Shown here one piece after another: positions 1 through 8,235 of a stretch of 14,189 bases of DNA. The DNA lies in assembly GCA_024277515.1 (NCBI GenBank), contig JAJRVB010000040.1:1-14189 (forward strand). Direction: 5' to 3'. The DNA is from Nitrospirota bacterium (GTDB lineage Bacteria; Nitrospirota; Thermodesulfovibrionia; UBA6902). Under the pieces are notes generated by a model. That model did no database searches. It was not told the origin of the DNA and worked only from the letters and a program-made list of their open reading frames with translations. Each line of letters begins with the position of its first letter. The stretch's first letter is position 1. The translations under genes were made by a program, and so were the position numbers.

Positions 1-1250
1 GAACCTGACGGTCTTGATTCACCATCAATATCATCCGCAGGGGCATAGGCCGCGCTCGCCTGGTCAATCACCGGCGAACCGGACTGGATATGATAGTTGT
101 CCGTCGTCGGATTGACAAAAAGAGGGTCCGTGTTAAGCATTGTTCCGGAGCCTGACAGTCGTTTACCGCCTGCATATGTTGGATATGCAAGGTTTGCATC
201 AGAATCGCTGATGGTCAGGTAGTACTGTGGTCCGCCGCAGGCCTTATAGAAATTTGCTCCTGAAGATGATGCTGTATTGCCCCAGAATATGCTGTTTCTG
301 ATAGTGGTGGAGCCTGACGCGCAGGTATACATAACACCGCCGTTCGTGGCCGTGTTGTCGGCAAACGTAGAGTTAACGATACTGACAGCCGGCCCGTTGT
401 TCGTCCTGATAACACCGCCGTTTGTTCCCTGGTTGCCGGTAAAGATCGAGTTTTCAAGCGTAAAGTCAGACCCATTGCTATAGATCGCCCCGGCCTCACC
501 AGTGGCCGTGTTGTCCCTGATTACGCTCCTGGTGATGGTAACAGTAGCACTAGTATTCAGGTACATTGCGCCTCCGGTCAATGCCTGATTTCCGTATATG
601 CTGGAGTTTTCAATGGTAAGTACCGCAGCATTCAGACTGATAGCACCGCCATTACCGGTAGTTGTATTGTCTCTGAGAATAGAGCTGGTAATGTTTACCG
701 CAGCCCCGCCACCTGCATAGAGGGCAGGGCCATCGGAAGAACCGTTATGTGAGTGGATTTCGCTGTTGGAAATATTAACATCATCAAATGAATGAATTAC
801 ATGAATACCCCTGACGCTGTTGTTATAGATCTCTACATTATTAATTTCCGCCGGCACATCATCACCATCATTGATATAAATACCGTAAGAATTGCCGTAG
901 ACCTTGCTGTTTCTTATGGTTTGGGTAGTAGCATCATTACGGTTTATCCAGAATCCACTTCCGGCAGTCGCGCCGGTAATTGAAAAACCATCAACGACCA
1001 GGTTGCTGCTGTCCTGCGCCACGATTGTATGATTCGTACTGGAACTGGATATAACAGTGAGATCCGCGCCGCAGACCGAGCGAATAGTGCGATTGTCCTT
1101 GTCGTACAGGATTAAATTTTCCGTATAAGTGGCCGCGCTGAAATCATCATTCGGATAGACAAGGATATTGCCGCTCACTGAATTTGCAGCAGTAATTATT
1201 GAAGTGTAATCATAAGTCAGGGCACTGCCTGCCGGTCTCACCGTCACGCC
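1..1250 (-). other. Right-handed parallel β-helix domain B (continues off the left edge)
   Basis: This is a second copy of the β-helix, from residue about 2314 to the window edge. It repeats the order of domain A: VTVRPAGS, YPNDDFSAATYTE, CGADLT, DGFSITGAT, the coil ladder, and NYHIQSGSPVIDQAS with DDIDGESRP at the edge. It is longer than copy A by 45 codons, measured from the R3 or R10 Trp to the DDIDG motif. The difference comes from extra coils. The expected D-x-GADE end lies just outside the window. Confidence 0.85.
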
Positions 1251-4200
1251 GGTCAGAAGCGTTACGGTACTGCCGGATGCAGGGCTGCCTGAAGCTGTAT
1301 CTGTCCCGTCCGATGCATAAAATCTGTAATTGAGAGTACCGTCTCCGGCATAAGACAGCACCTTTGTCAGTTTATAATACTTGCCGTCACTATAATCCGT
1401 GTCACTACCATCTGTTTCGGTCAGGTCAAACTTCTCATCTGCCTGATATGTTGCATCGTCATCCTCATCTATCCATACCTGCATGTTCGCCGGAGGCTCA
1501 TTGTCATCGTCAGTATATTCCACCCGGAATTCAAACTCCGCGCTGGATGCCCCGGTCCCGGGGCGTACACCCTCAGTGTGGCAGCTGCCCGCGTACCAGC
1601 CAAGAACCGGCGCATTGTTAGCGGTCGGCGTTACGGTAACCGTCATGCCGGAGACCGGAGCGCCTGTGGCATCATCCGACCCGTCCGATGCATAAAACCT
1701 GTAATTAAGGACACTGTCACCGGCTGATGAAAGTGATAATGTATGAGAATAACGCTTTCCATCCGTGTAAGTTGAATCTCCGGGGTCACTCCCGGTCATT
1801 CCATATTTTTCACCTGTCTCATACAGAGCGTTGTCGTTTTCATCTATCCAGACCTGTATTGATGAAGGGGCCTTGTTGTCCCCATCCGTGTAATCAACCC
1901 TGAATGTAAAACTGCTGCCACTTGCCGCGCTTTCAGGATCAACACCGTCCACCGTATAATTGGTCTCTCCGGTCCACGCAAGGGTCGGGACACGATTAAT
2001 TATCGTAACCGTGCCGTCTGATGCCGGGGCACCTGCTGCATTGTCAGTCCCGTCCGATGCAACGAACCTGTAATTCAGGATTCCGTCTCCGGCATAGTTG
2101 ATGTTTATATCTTTCACGTATCGTTTCCCGTCAGTATAAACAGTATCACCTCCATCAGCAGCGGTCATATCAAATTTTTCCCCGGATGAATATGTACCGC
2201 TGTCATCCCGGTCCACCCATACCTGCATGACTGCAGGGGCTTCATTATCCGGGTCTGCATAATCGACCCTGAATGTAAACGTGCTGCCGCCCGTAGCGCT
2301 GTCAGGGTCAACACCGTCACCTGTATAATTTGTCTCTCCTGTCCAGGCTAATGAAGGATCATTATTGGTTACAGTGACAGTGCTGCCGGATATCGGACTG
2401 CCCGTTGCATCGGCAGTGCCGTCAGACGCATAGAAACGGTAACTGAGTATATTGTCTCCTGCCTTCTCAATCGTCAGGGTCCTGGTGTAGAGTTCACCGT
2501 TTGTATAGTCGCCGTCACCGCCGGTTATGGACATATTATATTTCTCACCGGACTCATACGTTCCGCTGTCGTCTTCATCAACCCATACCTGGATTGGGGA
2601 AGGGGCTTCATTATCCGCATCCGTATAATTAATCCTGAACTCAAAACCGCTTCCGCCCGCAGCGCTGTCAGGGTCCGCTCCGTCGGATGTATAGTTTGCT
2701 TCACCTGTCCACGCAAGGACCGGAATATTGTTGGGATTTGTAATGGTTACTGAACTGCCGGATACCGGATCACCCGTTGCATCAGCAGCGCCGTCAGCAG
2801 CATGGAACCTGTAGTTATAAACACCGTCTCCTGTATATGCAAGTGCAAGGGTTTTTGTGTAACGTTTACCGTCAGTGTATGTTATGTCGCCTCCATCGCT
2901 CCCGGTCATGTCGTGCTTCTCATCTACTTCGTAGATGCCGCTGTCATCTTCATCTACCCAGACCTGGATGGTTGAAGGAGGGTTATTGTCGGAATCGGTA
3001 AAATCAATACGGAATTCGAAACTGCTCCCTCCACCCCCGCTGTCCGGATTCACACCATCGCTTACATAGCCTGCTTCTCCTGTCCAGGCGAGTGTCGGGG
3101 CATTATTTGTGACAGTTACCGTGCTGTCGGATGTGGGCGGGCCTGCGGCATCATCCGTTCCGTCCGATGCATAAAAAAGATAAGTCATTACACCATTTCC
3201 GGCATAGGACAGTGTCAGTGTCCTGGTATATAGCTTGCCATCCGTATAATCCGTGTCTCCACCGTCTGCACCGGTCATATCAAATTTCTCATCAGCTTCA
3301 TAGGCGCCGTTGTCGTCTTCATCCACCCAGACCTGGATAGTGCCGGGAGCATTATTGTCAGTATCCGTATAATTGACTCTGAATTCAAAGCTGCTGTTGT
3401 GTACATCCATATCAGGATTTACACCATCGCCTGCATAGCCGGACTGTCCTGTCCATGCAAGGGCGGGGGCATTGTTTGTGATGTTCACGGCGCTGCCGGA
3501 GGCCGGTGCTCCGGAAGCGTATTCCGTACCGTCGGATGCATAAAACCTGTAATTAAGAGTTCCGTCTCCTGCATAGGATATTGCAAGGGTCTTTGTGTAG
3601 CTTTCACCATTTGTATAATCGCTGTCACCGCCGCTTACGGTCATGTCGTATTTTTCATCCGTCTGATATGAGCCGTCGTCATCTTCATCCAGCCAGACCT
3701 GTATGACCGAGGGCGCGTCATTGTCTGCATCAGTATATTCCACCCTGAATTCAAAACTGCTCCCGCCCGCAGCGCTGTCCGGATTTACCCCGTCGGTTGT
3801 ATAGTTGGTCTGTCCCGTCCATGACAGCACCGGCAAATTATTGGCAGGCACATACTCATCAGCGCCCATATCGTCTCCTGATCCCCGTGGCCTTGCATCA
3901 CCGTCTATGTCGTCGGCAGGGGCGTAAGCTGCGCCCGCCTGATCGATTACCGGTGAACCGTACTGGATATGATAGTTGTCTGCTGCCGCATTTACAAAGA
4001 TCGGGTCCTCAGCCGGTGTGATATTATTGCCGACAACAGGCGTGCCATTGACGAAATTGCCTCCGGATGTGCTCAGATCAGAGTCAGTAATGGTTAAAAA
4101 GCCGTTGTAGAGGCCGCAGGCCTTATGCGCGATATTCCCTGATACGGCTGCTGTATTATTCCAGAAGATACTGTTTCTCACTGTTGTAGATCCGACGGCG

Positions 4201-7200
4201 CATATATAAAAGACACCGCCTTGCTCTGCTGTGTTGTCTGCAAACGTAGAGTTAACAATACTGACAGCCGGCCCGTTGTTCGTCCTGATTACACCGCCGC
4301 TGGACCCCTGGTTGTCGGCGAATATAGTGTTCTCTATAGTCAGGTTGCCCGCGTTCGTATAAATCGCACCGCCTTCACCCGTAGTTATGTTATCCCGTAT
4401 AATCGATCTTGACAAGGTGACTGCAGAGCCGGTATTGAGATATATGGCAGCGCCGGAGCCGCTTACATTATTAGAGTAAATCTCGCTGTCTGAAATTCTG
4501 ATGTCACTGGCATATCCATTTGGCAAATGTATGCCCCTGACAGAGTTGCTGTATATTTTAGTGTTTTCAATCTTTACCGGAGAGTAGTCGGCATCACCCG
4601 CGTAAATGCCGTATTCATTGCTGTAGATCCTGCTGTTCCTTATGGTAAAGGATGTACTGTCAATGCGGTTGATATAAACCCCGTATCCATTCGTCGCGCC
4701 TGTAATGGAAAAACCGTCGAATACTGCATTGGAAACATCCTGTACTGTTATTGTTGTGCCGCCGTCGTTGCTCAGAATGGTGGTCAGGTCAGCGCCGCAG
4801 GCTGACTTTATGGTAAGATCATGGCCGCTGCTCCATATCATGCTTACTTTTTCCGTATAGGTAGCAGCGCTGAAATCATCATTGGGATAGACAACGACAT
4901 AGGTGCCGGTTTCAGTGTCGACTGCGGTATCAATTGAGGTGTAGTTGTAAGTGAAACTGCTGCCGGACGGCCTGACAGTAACGCCGTTCAGGACCGTTAT
5001 CGTCGTGCCTGTTGCAGGACCACCAGTCGCAGTATCCGCTCCGTCATATCCAAAGAAGCGGTAGTCAAAAACCCCGTCACCTGCATATGCAATCTGTTTT
5101 GTCAGTTTATATATCTTGCCGTCGGAACAGTCCGTGTCCCCGGCATTATCCCCAGTCAGGTTAAATTTTTCGTCAGACTCATACGCACCGCTGTCATCTT
5201 CATCTATCCAGACCTGAATGTCGCTTGCCGCTGAAGGACATTGATTGTCCGCGTCAACATATTTCACCATGAACTCATACTCCGTACCGCCCGCCCCGGT
5301 TGACGGCCTTACACCTTCAGTCAGGCAGTCTGCCGCGTACCATTCAAGTGTCGGCGCATTGTTTGCGGACTGTGTTACAGCCACCGTATTATCGGATACG
5401 GGACCGCCCGTTGCATCTTCTATCCCCTCGGTTGCATGGAAACGGTAATTGTAGATGCCATCACCTGTAAAAGAAAGCGTTATTGTCTTTGTATATTTTT
5501 CACCGTTTGTAAAATCACCGTCACCGCCGCTTATGGTCATTGCATATTTTTCATCAGCTTCGTAAACACCGCTGTCATCTTCATCTACCCATGCCTGGAT
5601 CAGAGCCGGGGCCTCATTGTCTGCGTCCGTATACATCACCCTGAACTCAAAACCCGTTCCATTACCTCCGGAGTTCGGATTAACCCCGTCGCTTATAAAG
5701 TATGTTTCGCCTGTCCAGGACAGGACAGGCGCATTGTTTGACACAGTGAGGGTGCTGTCAGATGTCGGATCACCGGCTGCAACCGAACCATCCGATGCAT
5801 TAAAACGGTAATTTAATGCGTTGTCCCCTGCCTTGGATACAGCCAGGGTCCTTGTATAGATTTTGCCGTCGGTAAAATTGGTGTCACCGCCGTCAAGTTC
5901 GGTCAGGTTATATTTTTCACCCACATCATATGTTCCGCTGTCGTCCTCGTCCACCCAGACCTCAATTAATGTAGGTGCATCATTATTGGTATCGGTATAT
6001 TTGATCCTGAATGCAAAATTACTCTCAGCCGGCGCGCTGTCAGGGTTGACGCCGTCAGATGTATAGTTTGCCTCTCCTGTCCAGTCGAGTGCAGGCGCCT
6101 GTGATACTTCCTGGTAAGGCGTTCTGGACTCGGGTGTGACATTATTATTGTTATGGCAGTGAGAACAGAGATTACCCGATGTCCCGGCCCTCCAGAGCGT
6201 GCCTGTGCTCGCGCTGAGCGGCAGGTCTTCAGGGTCCGGGGGATTTGTGCTGCTCCCGCTGTAACTCACAATATCGTCATTTCTGTACCAGATCATAAGA
6301 CCCGGCTCCCTGCCTATAAGCTTGCCGTCACGGACCATGGCAAGCCGGGTTGAGCCATGAACATTATGGCAGATAACACATGTCATCCGGCTGGTGTATG
6401 ATCCTCCGTAATTGTAGTCAGCAGGATACCGGAGATGATTAGAAGTGCTGAGATGGTAATTATGACGGTTTACGGAATTAGTGACGAGATTTGTATAAGC
6501 AGTACTTGAAGATGTAAACTTCTCCGCAGCGTTAGTGTCATGACACCCTGACTGAACGCAAAGACGGTATCTGGCCAGACTGTTGGAATTCATGCCGCTA
6601 TTGGGCCATGGAATATCCATCGGCTCCTTACCGCCCACCTGCTGAAGCCTGTAACTGACGCGGTACTCTGTTGAATCGCATCCGTCACCGCAGTCAAATG
6701 TTCTCGCTGCTCCGTCAACGTGGGCCTCAGTTGAGAGATGGCAATCCAGGCATTCCTTCCCCGCACCTGAAGTTACACCTCCGCTCGAAGGGTACGCAGT
6801 GCCGGAAGAAAGCCCGTGACCTGTCTTGTAATATCCCCAGCCTGATCCGTAAATATATGATCCGTCTTCATCTCCTATTACATTCGGGGCGCTGATACCC
6901 TGTATCAGAGAAGGTGTTTCATCATGGCACGTTGCGCACCATTTCTCCTTCCCGGACTGCAGACTCCCGTCTGCCGCGTAAACCGGACTTACAGAACTGC
7001 CCGCGCTGCTCCAGTTGTTCTTTGCGCCAACAACCGAATCACTTACTCCATCATATGTACCTCCCGGACTGTGGCAGGCATCGCATACATCAGTCTCCGG
7101 CAAACTGTACTTCCCGTCTCCGTTTCCATCTGTTCCTGATTTAAAATAGGGGAAACCTCCGCCTTCATGACACCCTGTGCAGGCTATATTGGGACCCCGA

Positions 7201-8189
7201 AGGTCATCAGAATCATTTTCAGTGTGGGTTGAATGGCTTACATAACTTCCCTTGCCGCCGGTGAATCCTCCATAGCCGGGATCATGTCCGTGACATTCCT
7301 GGCAGTCGGTCCCGGAGCTCCCTCCGCCATGGGCAAATCCATATGTATGATTATGGCACTGTGTGCATCTACTGCCGCCTGCTCCGCCGACATTTGCGTG
7401 CAGCTGGTCGCTCCCTGTTCCATCATTCCTGAAGTGGGTTGTCATTGTGTGGCAGACTTCACATACTCCGTCATATGTCCCGTCTCCGTCTGCAAATGAG
7501 TTCGTACCCGTCTCCCTGAAAAACCTCACTATCCTGTTTCCGCTCTTTGTTGGTGTTGACGTTATCTCGCCCAGATCTATAAACTGATTAATCAGTTTGC
7601 CGTATATTATTGCAAACGTGTCCCCTCCGCCTGCCTTTGTTACATCCAGAGAGCCCTCTATCGTCAATGTATCACTCGTATTGCCTGTGATCTTGTATAC
7701 ATACCCGTCTTCAGAGACATTTGGTATCACCACCATGTCCTTATATGCATCCGTTGTCCAGCCCGCCCCGATCTCTGTCAATGTTGCTGCCGTTATACTT
7801 GTTGATATGCCGGAATAGATGTAACCCTCACTGCCATGTTCCTTCTGTCTCTGATAATGGGGATTGTGGCAGACCCTGCAATCTACGGTCCAGTCTCCAT
7901 AGTCATTGTCTATCTGAAGACTGGAATGCGTCCTCACATATGGAGCGTCTATATCATTGTGACAGCTCCAGCAGATCGTATTAAACTGTGTATCGTCTAT
8001 GTCCTGAGGCACATGATTCGTCCAGGGAGGCAGGAGTCCTGGTTCTGTCCCGTATATGAAATGACAGGAATCACACCCGATGTTGTTTCCCCCAAAATGA
8101 GGATAGTCCAATGCCTGCGAAAGCCCTGACAGAAAAAATACAAAAAAATTAAAGACTAATATCCATACAACATTCTTCCAGCAACACAT
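1..8189 (-). CDS. Giant secreted 13-heme cytochrome with Ig-like/β-helix stalk (3' end beyond window)
   Basis: This gene is open from an ATG at 8189 to the left edge: 2,729 codons with no stop, so the C-terminus is missing. Residues 1-26 are a signal peptide (hydrophobic VVWILVFNFFVFFLSG core, likely cut after SQA). Residues 39-679 hold 12 CXXCH motifs (from CDSCH at 39 to CSHCH at 675) and one CX4CH (CVQSGCH, 544), so 13 covalent hemes are expected. The third motif sits in CRVCHNPH, where the extra His is a plausible axial ligand. From about residue 698 come ten Ig-like repeats with landmark Trp at 703, 825, 950, 1457, 1579, 1702, 1827, 1949, 2072 and 2198. Two right-handed β-helix domains (about 1069-1447 and 2314 to the edge) interrupt them; each ends in NYHIQ-GSPVIDQA and DDIDG-RP, the choice-of-anchor-Q pattern. 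No heme motif occurs after residue 679. The start is fixed by the signal peptide. The stop of the upstream propeller gene is 46 nt away, so the two are probably cotranscribed. Role inferred: an extracellular electron carrier displayed on a stalk. Family calls are firm, function is not. Confidence 0.93.
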   Translation of the reverse strand, partial: MCCWKNVVWILVFNFFVFFLSGLSQALDYPHFGGNNIGCDSCHFIYGTEPGLLPPWTNHVPQDIDDTQFNTICWSCHNDIDAPYVRTHSSLQIDNDYGDWTVDCRVCHNPHYQRQKEHGSEGYIYSGISTSITAATLTEIGAGWTTDAYKDMVVIPNVSEDGYVYKITGNTSDTLTIEGSLDVTKAGGGDTFAIIYGKLINQFIDLGEITSTPTKSGNRIVRFFRETGTNSFADGDGTYDGVCEVCHTMTTHFRNDGTGSDQLHANVGGAGGSRCTQCHNHTYGFAHGGGSSGTDCQECHGHDPGYGGFTGGKGSYVSHSTHTENDSDDLRGPNIACTGCHEGGGFPYFKSGTDGNGDGKYSLPETDVCDACHSPGGTYDGVSDSVVGAKNNWSSAGSSVSPVYAADGSLQSGKEKWCATCHDETPSLIQGISAPNVIGDEDGSYIYGSGWGYYKTGHGLSSGTAYPSSGGVTSGAGKECLDCHLSTEAHVDGAARTFDCGDGCDSTEYRVSYRLQQVGGKEPMDIPWPNSGMNSNSLARYRLCVQSGCHDTNAAEKFTSSSTAYTNLVTNSVNRHNYHLSTSNHLRYPADYNYGGSYTSRMTCVICHNVHGSTRLAMVRDGKLIGREPGLMIWYRNDDIVSYSGSSTNPPDPEDLPLSASTGTLWRAGTSGNLCSHCHNNNNVTPESRTPYQEVSQAPALDWTGEANYTSDGVNPDSAPAESNFAFRIKYTDTNNDAPTLIEVWVDEDDSGTYDVGEKYNLTELDGGDTNFTDGKIYTRTLAVSKAGDNALNYRFNASDGSVAAGDPTSDSTLTVSNNAPVLSWTGETYFISDGVNPNSGGNGTGFEFRVMYTDADNEAPALIQAWVDEDDSGVYEADEKYAMTISGGDGDFTNGEKYTKTITLSFTGDGIYNYRFHATEGIEDATGGPVSDNTVAVTQSANNAPTLEWYAADCLTEGVRPSTGAGGTEYEFMVKYVDADNQCPSAASDIQVWIDEDDSGAYESDEKFNLTGDNAGDTDCSDGKIYKLTKQIAYAGDGVFDYRFFGYDGADTATGGPATGTTITVLNGVTVRPSGSSFTYNYTSIDTAVDTETGTYVVVYPNDDFSAATYTEKVSMIWSSGHDLTIKSACGADLTTILSNDGGTTITVQDVSNAVFDGFSITGATNGYGVYINRIDSTSFTIRNSRIYSNEYGIYAGDADYSPVKIENTKIYSNSVRGIHLPNGYASDIRISDSEIYSNNVSGSGAAIYLNTGSAVTLSRSIIRDNITTGEGGAIYTNAGNLTIENTIFADNQGSSGGVIRTNNGPAVSIVNSTFADNTAEQGGVFYICAVGSTTVRNSIFWNNTAAVSGNIAHKACGLYNGFLTITDSDLSTSGGNFVNGTPVVGNNITPAEDPIFVNAAADNYHIQYGSPVIDQAGAAYAPADDIDGDARPRGSGDDMGADEYVPANNLPVLSWTGQTNYTTDGVNPDSAAGGSSFEFRVEYTDADNDAPSVIQVWLDEDDDGSYQTDEKYDMTVSGGDSDYTNGESYTKTLAISYAGDGTLNYRFYASDGTEYASGAPASGSAVNITNNAPALAWTGQSGYAGDGVNPDMDVHNSSFEFRVNYTDTDNNAPGTIQVWVDEDDNGAYEADEKFDMTGADGGDTDYTDGKLYTRTLTLSYAGNGVMTYLFYASDGTDDAAGPPTSDSTVTVTNNAPTLAWTGEAGYVSDGVNPDSGGGGSSFEFRIDFTDSDNNPPSTIQVWVDEDDSGIYEVDEKHDMTGSDGGDITYTDGKRYTKTLALAYTGDGVYNYRFHAADGAADATGDPVSGSSVTITNPNNIPVLAWTGEANYTSDGADPDSAAGGSGFEFRINYTDADNEAPSPIQVWVDEDDSGTYESGEKYNMSITGGDGDYTNGELYTRTLTIEKAGDNILSYRFYASDGTADATGSPISGSTVTVTNNDPSLAWTGETNYTGDGVDPDSATGGSTFTFRVDYADPDNEAPAVMQVWVDRDDSGTYSSGEKFDMTAADGGDTVYTDGKRYVKDININYAGDGILNYRFVASDGTDNAAGAPASDGTVTIINRVPTLAWTGETNYTVDGVDPESAASGSSFTFRVDYTDGDNKAPSSIQVWIDENDNALYETGEKYGMTGSDPGDSTYTDGKRYSHTLSLSSAGDSVLNYRFYASDGSDDATGAPVSGMTVTVTPTANNAPVLGWYAGSCHTEGVRPGTGASSAEFEFRVEYTDDDNEPPANMQVWIDEDDDATYQADEKFDLTETDGSDTDYSDGKYYKLTKVLSYAGDGTLNYRFYASDGTDTASGSPASGSTVTLLTGVTVRPAGSALTYDYTSIITAANSVSGNILVYPNDDFSAATYTENLILYDKDNRTIRSVCGADLTVISSSSTNHTIVAQDSSNLVVDGFSITGATAGSGFWINRNDATTQTIRNSKVYGNSYGIYINDGDDVPAEINNVEIYNNSVRGIHVIHSFDDVNISNSEIHSHNGSSDGPALYAGGGAAVNITSSILRDNTTTGNGGAISLNAAVLTIENSSIYGNQALTGGAMYLNTSATVTITRSVIRDNTATGEAGAIYSNGSDFTLENSIFTGNQGTNGGVIRTNNGPAVSIVNSTFADNTATNGGVMYTCASGSTTIRNSIFWGNTASSSGANFYKACGGPQYYLTISDSDANLAYPTYAGGKRLSGSGTMLNTDPLFVNPTTDNYHIQSGSPVIDQASAAYAPADDIDGESRPSG
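361..420 (-). repeat. Near-identical 60-bp repeat, copy 1 (other copy 4240-4299)
   Basis: By eye, 58 of 60 bases match 4240-4299; the two differences are g/a at the 17th base and a/t at the 50th. It encodes the identical stretch containing IRTNNGPAVSIVNSTFADN in both β-helix domains. The rest of the two modules is clearly more diverged. Confidence 0.95.
1252..3838 (-). repeat. Tandem Ig-like repeats R4-R10
   Basis: Seven repeats of the same type follow the first β-helix domain. Landmark Trp codons lie at 3819-3821, 3453-3455, 3084-3086, 2709-2711, 2343-2345, 1974-1976 and 1596-1598, so the period is 366-378 bp. R10 has the variant opening GWYAGSCHTEGVRP, like R3, and again leads into a β-helix domain. 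R9 and R10 carry Ala instead of Gly at position 6 of their acidic loop (DENDNA, DEDDDA). Confidence 0.85.
3852..4985 (-). other. Right-handed parallel β-helix domain A with choice-of-anchor-Q motif
   Basis: Residues about 1069-1447 of the giant protein. Coils of about 22 residues are rich in the N-S-x-I-x-x-N and GGAI/GGVI patterns (for example IENTIFADNQG, IRNSRIYSNEYG). Asn ladders, Ser/Thr turns and short I/V strands are typical of pectate-lyase-like β-helices. The domain ends in NYHIQYGSPVIDQAG, DDIDGDARP and DDMGADEY, the hallmark of choice-of-anchor-Q proteins. Such motifs are usually found near protein C-termini; here seven Ig repeats follow, so this copy is internal. Confidence 0.85.
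4240..4299 (-). repeat. Near-identical 60-bp repeat, copy 2 (other copy 361-420)
   Basis: Partner of 361-420 with two mismatches in 60 bases, in the same frame and at the same place within β-helix domain A. Confidence 0.95.
4989..6098 (-). repeat. Tandem Ig-like repeats R1-R3 (about 370 bp each)
   Basis: Three repeats lie directly after the heme domain. Their landmark Trp codons are at 6081-6083, 5715-5717 and 5340-5342, giving spacings of 366 and 375 bp. Each runs through the order P-x-L-x-W-TGE, DGVNP, FEFR-x-x-YTDADN-x-P, VWVDEDDSG, EKY, DG-x-x-YTxxL and YRF-x-ASDG. R3 differs: it reads EWYAADC-x-TEGVRP and leads straight into the first β-helix domain. The fold resembles bacterial Ig or cadherin-like stalk domains; the exact Pfam family cannot be settled by eye. 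Confidence 0.85.
6153..8075 (-). other. Heme-binding domain of the giant cytochrome: 13 CXXCH/CX4CH sites
   Basis: Heme motifs read directly, given as plus-strand positions in protein order: 8061-8075 CDSCH, 7959-7973 CWSCH, 7866-7880 CRVCH, 7449-7463 CEVCH, 7353-7367 CTQCH, 7290-7304 CQECH, 7167-7181 CTGCH, 7071-7085 CDACH, 6924-6938 CATCH, 6738-6752 CLDCH, 6540-6560 CVQSGCH (CX4CH), 6366-6380 CVICH and 6153-6167 CSHCH. About 135 residues without heme separate motifs 3 and 4; they are rich in β-type sequence and may be a small inserted domain. Abundant extra His residues (for example in HNHTYGFAHGG) make bis-His coordination plausible. Confidence 0.95.
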
Positions 8190-8195
8190 GTTTTG

Positions 8196-8208
8196 CCTGA
8201 ATCCCCTC
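8196..8208 (-). promoter_or_regulatory. Ribosome binding region of the giant cytochrome
   Basis: On the minus strand GAGGGG (8203-8208) lies 13 nt and CAGG (8196-8199) 6 nt upstream of the ATG at 8189. The better match is rather far away and the nearer one is weak. The start is nevertheless supported by the signal peptide that follows, and no alternative in-frame start is close. Confidence 0.5.
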
Positions 8209-8235
8209 TCATTCCTGACAAACTGGTTTAAATAC

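Larger units (their letters stand above)
1..1613 (-). repeat. Long module copy B (incomplete at left edge)
   Basis: Partner of copy A at 3837-5357. Starting at APVLGWYAGSCHTEGVRP it follows the same domain order to DDIDGESRP. An internal two-coil duplication with a 52-residue period (compare 667 onward with 511 onward, both encoding an IRDN/LRDN coil) makes it longer than copy A. Confidence 0.8.
3837..5357 (-). repeat. Long module copy A: WYA-type Ig repeat plus β-helix plus anchor-Q motif
   Basis: The block from APTLEWYAADC to the end of the anchor-Q motif recurs as copy B at 1-1613. The same elements appear in the same order and the same frame in both copies. Conserved blocks include VTVRP-x-GS, YTSI, YPNDDFSAATYTE, CGADLT, DGFSITGAT, EIYSNN or EIHSHN, NSIFW and the 23 identical residues around NNGPAVSIVNSTF. 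This is a segmental duplication inside the gene, separated by six Ig repeats. Confidence 0.8.

Noticed and set aside
1575..1590. A fourteenth heme motif in Ig repeat R10 (AGSCH)
   Set aside because: Only one Cys precedes the His; the matching position in R3 reads AADCL. It is not CXXCH.
1364..4021. Several plus-strand ORFs rich in His and Cys that recur about every 370 bp
   Set aside because: They are antisense readings of the acidic and Tyr/Asp-rich Ig repeats on the minus strand; the periodicity comes from the repeats, not from a metal-binding family.
1252..6098. CRISPR-like or satellite array because of regular spacing
   Set aside because: The 366-378 bp period preserves one reading frame and protein motifs, with diverged DNA; these are protein-domain repeats.
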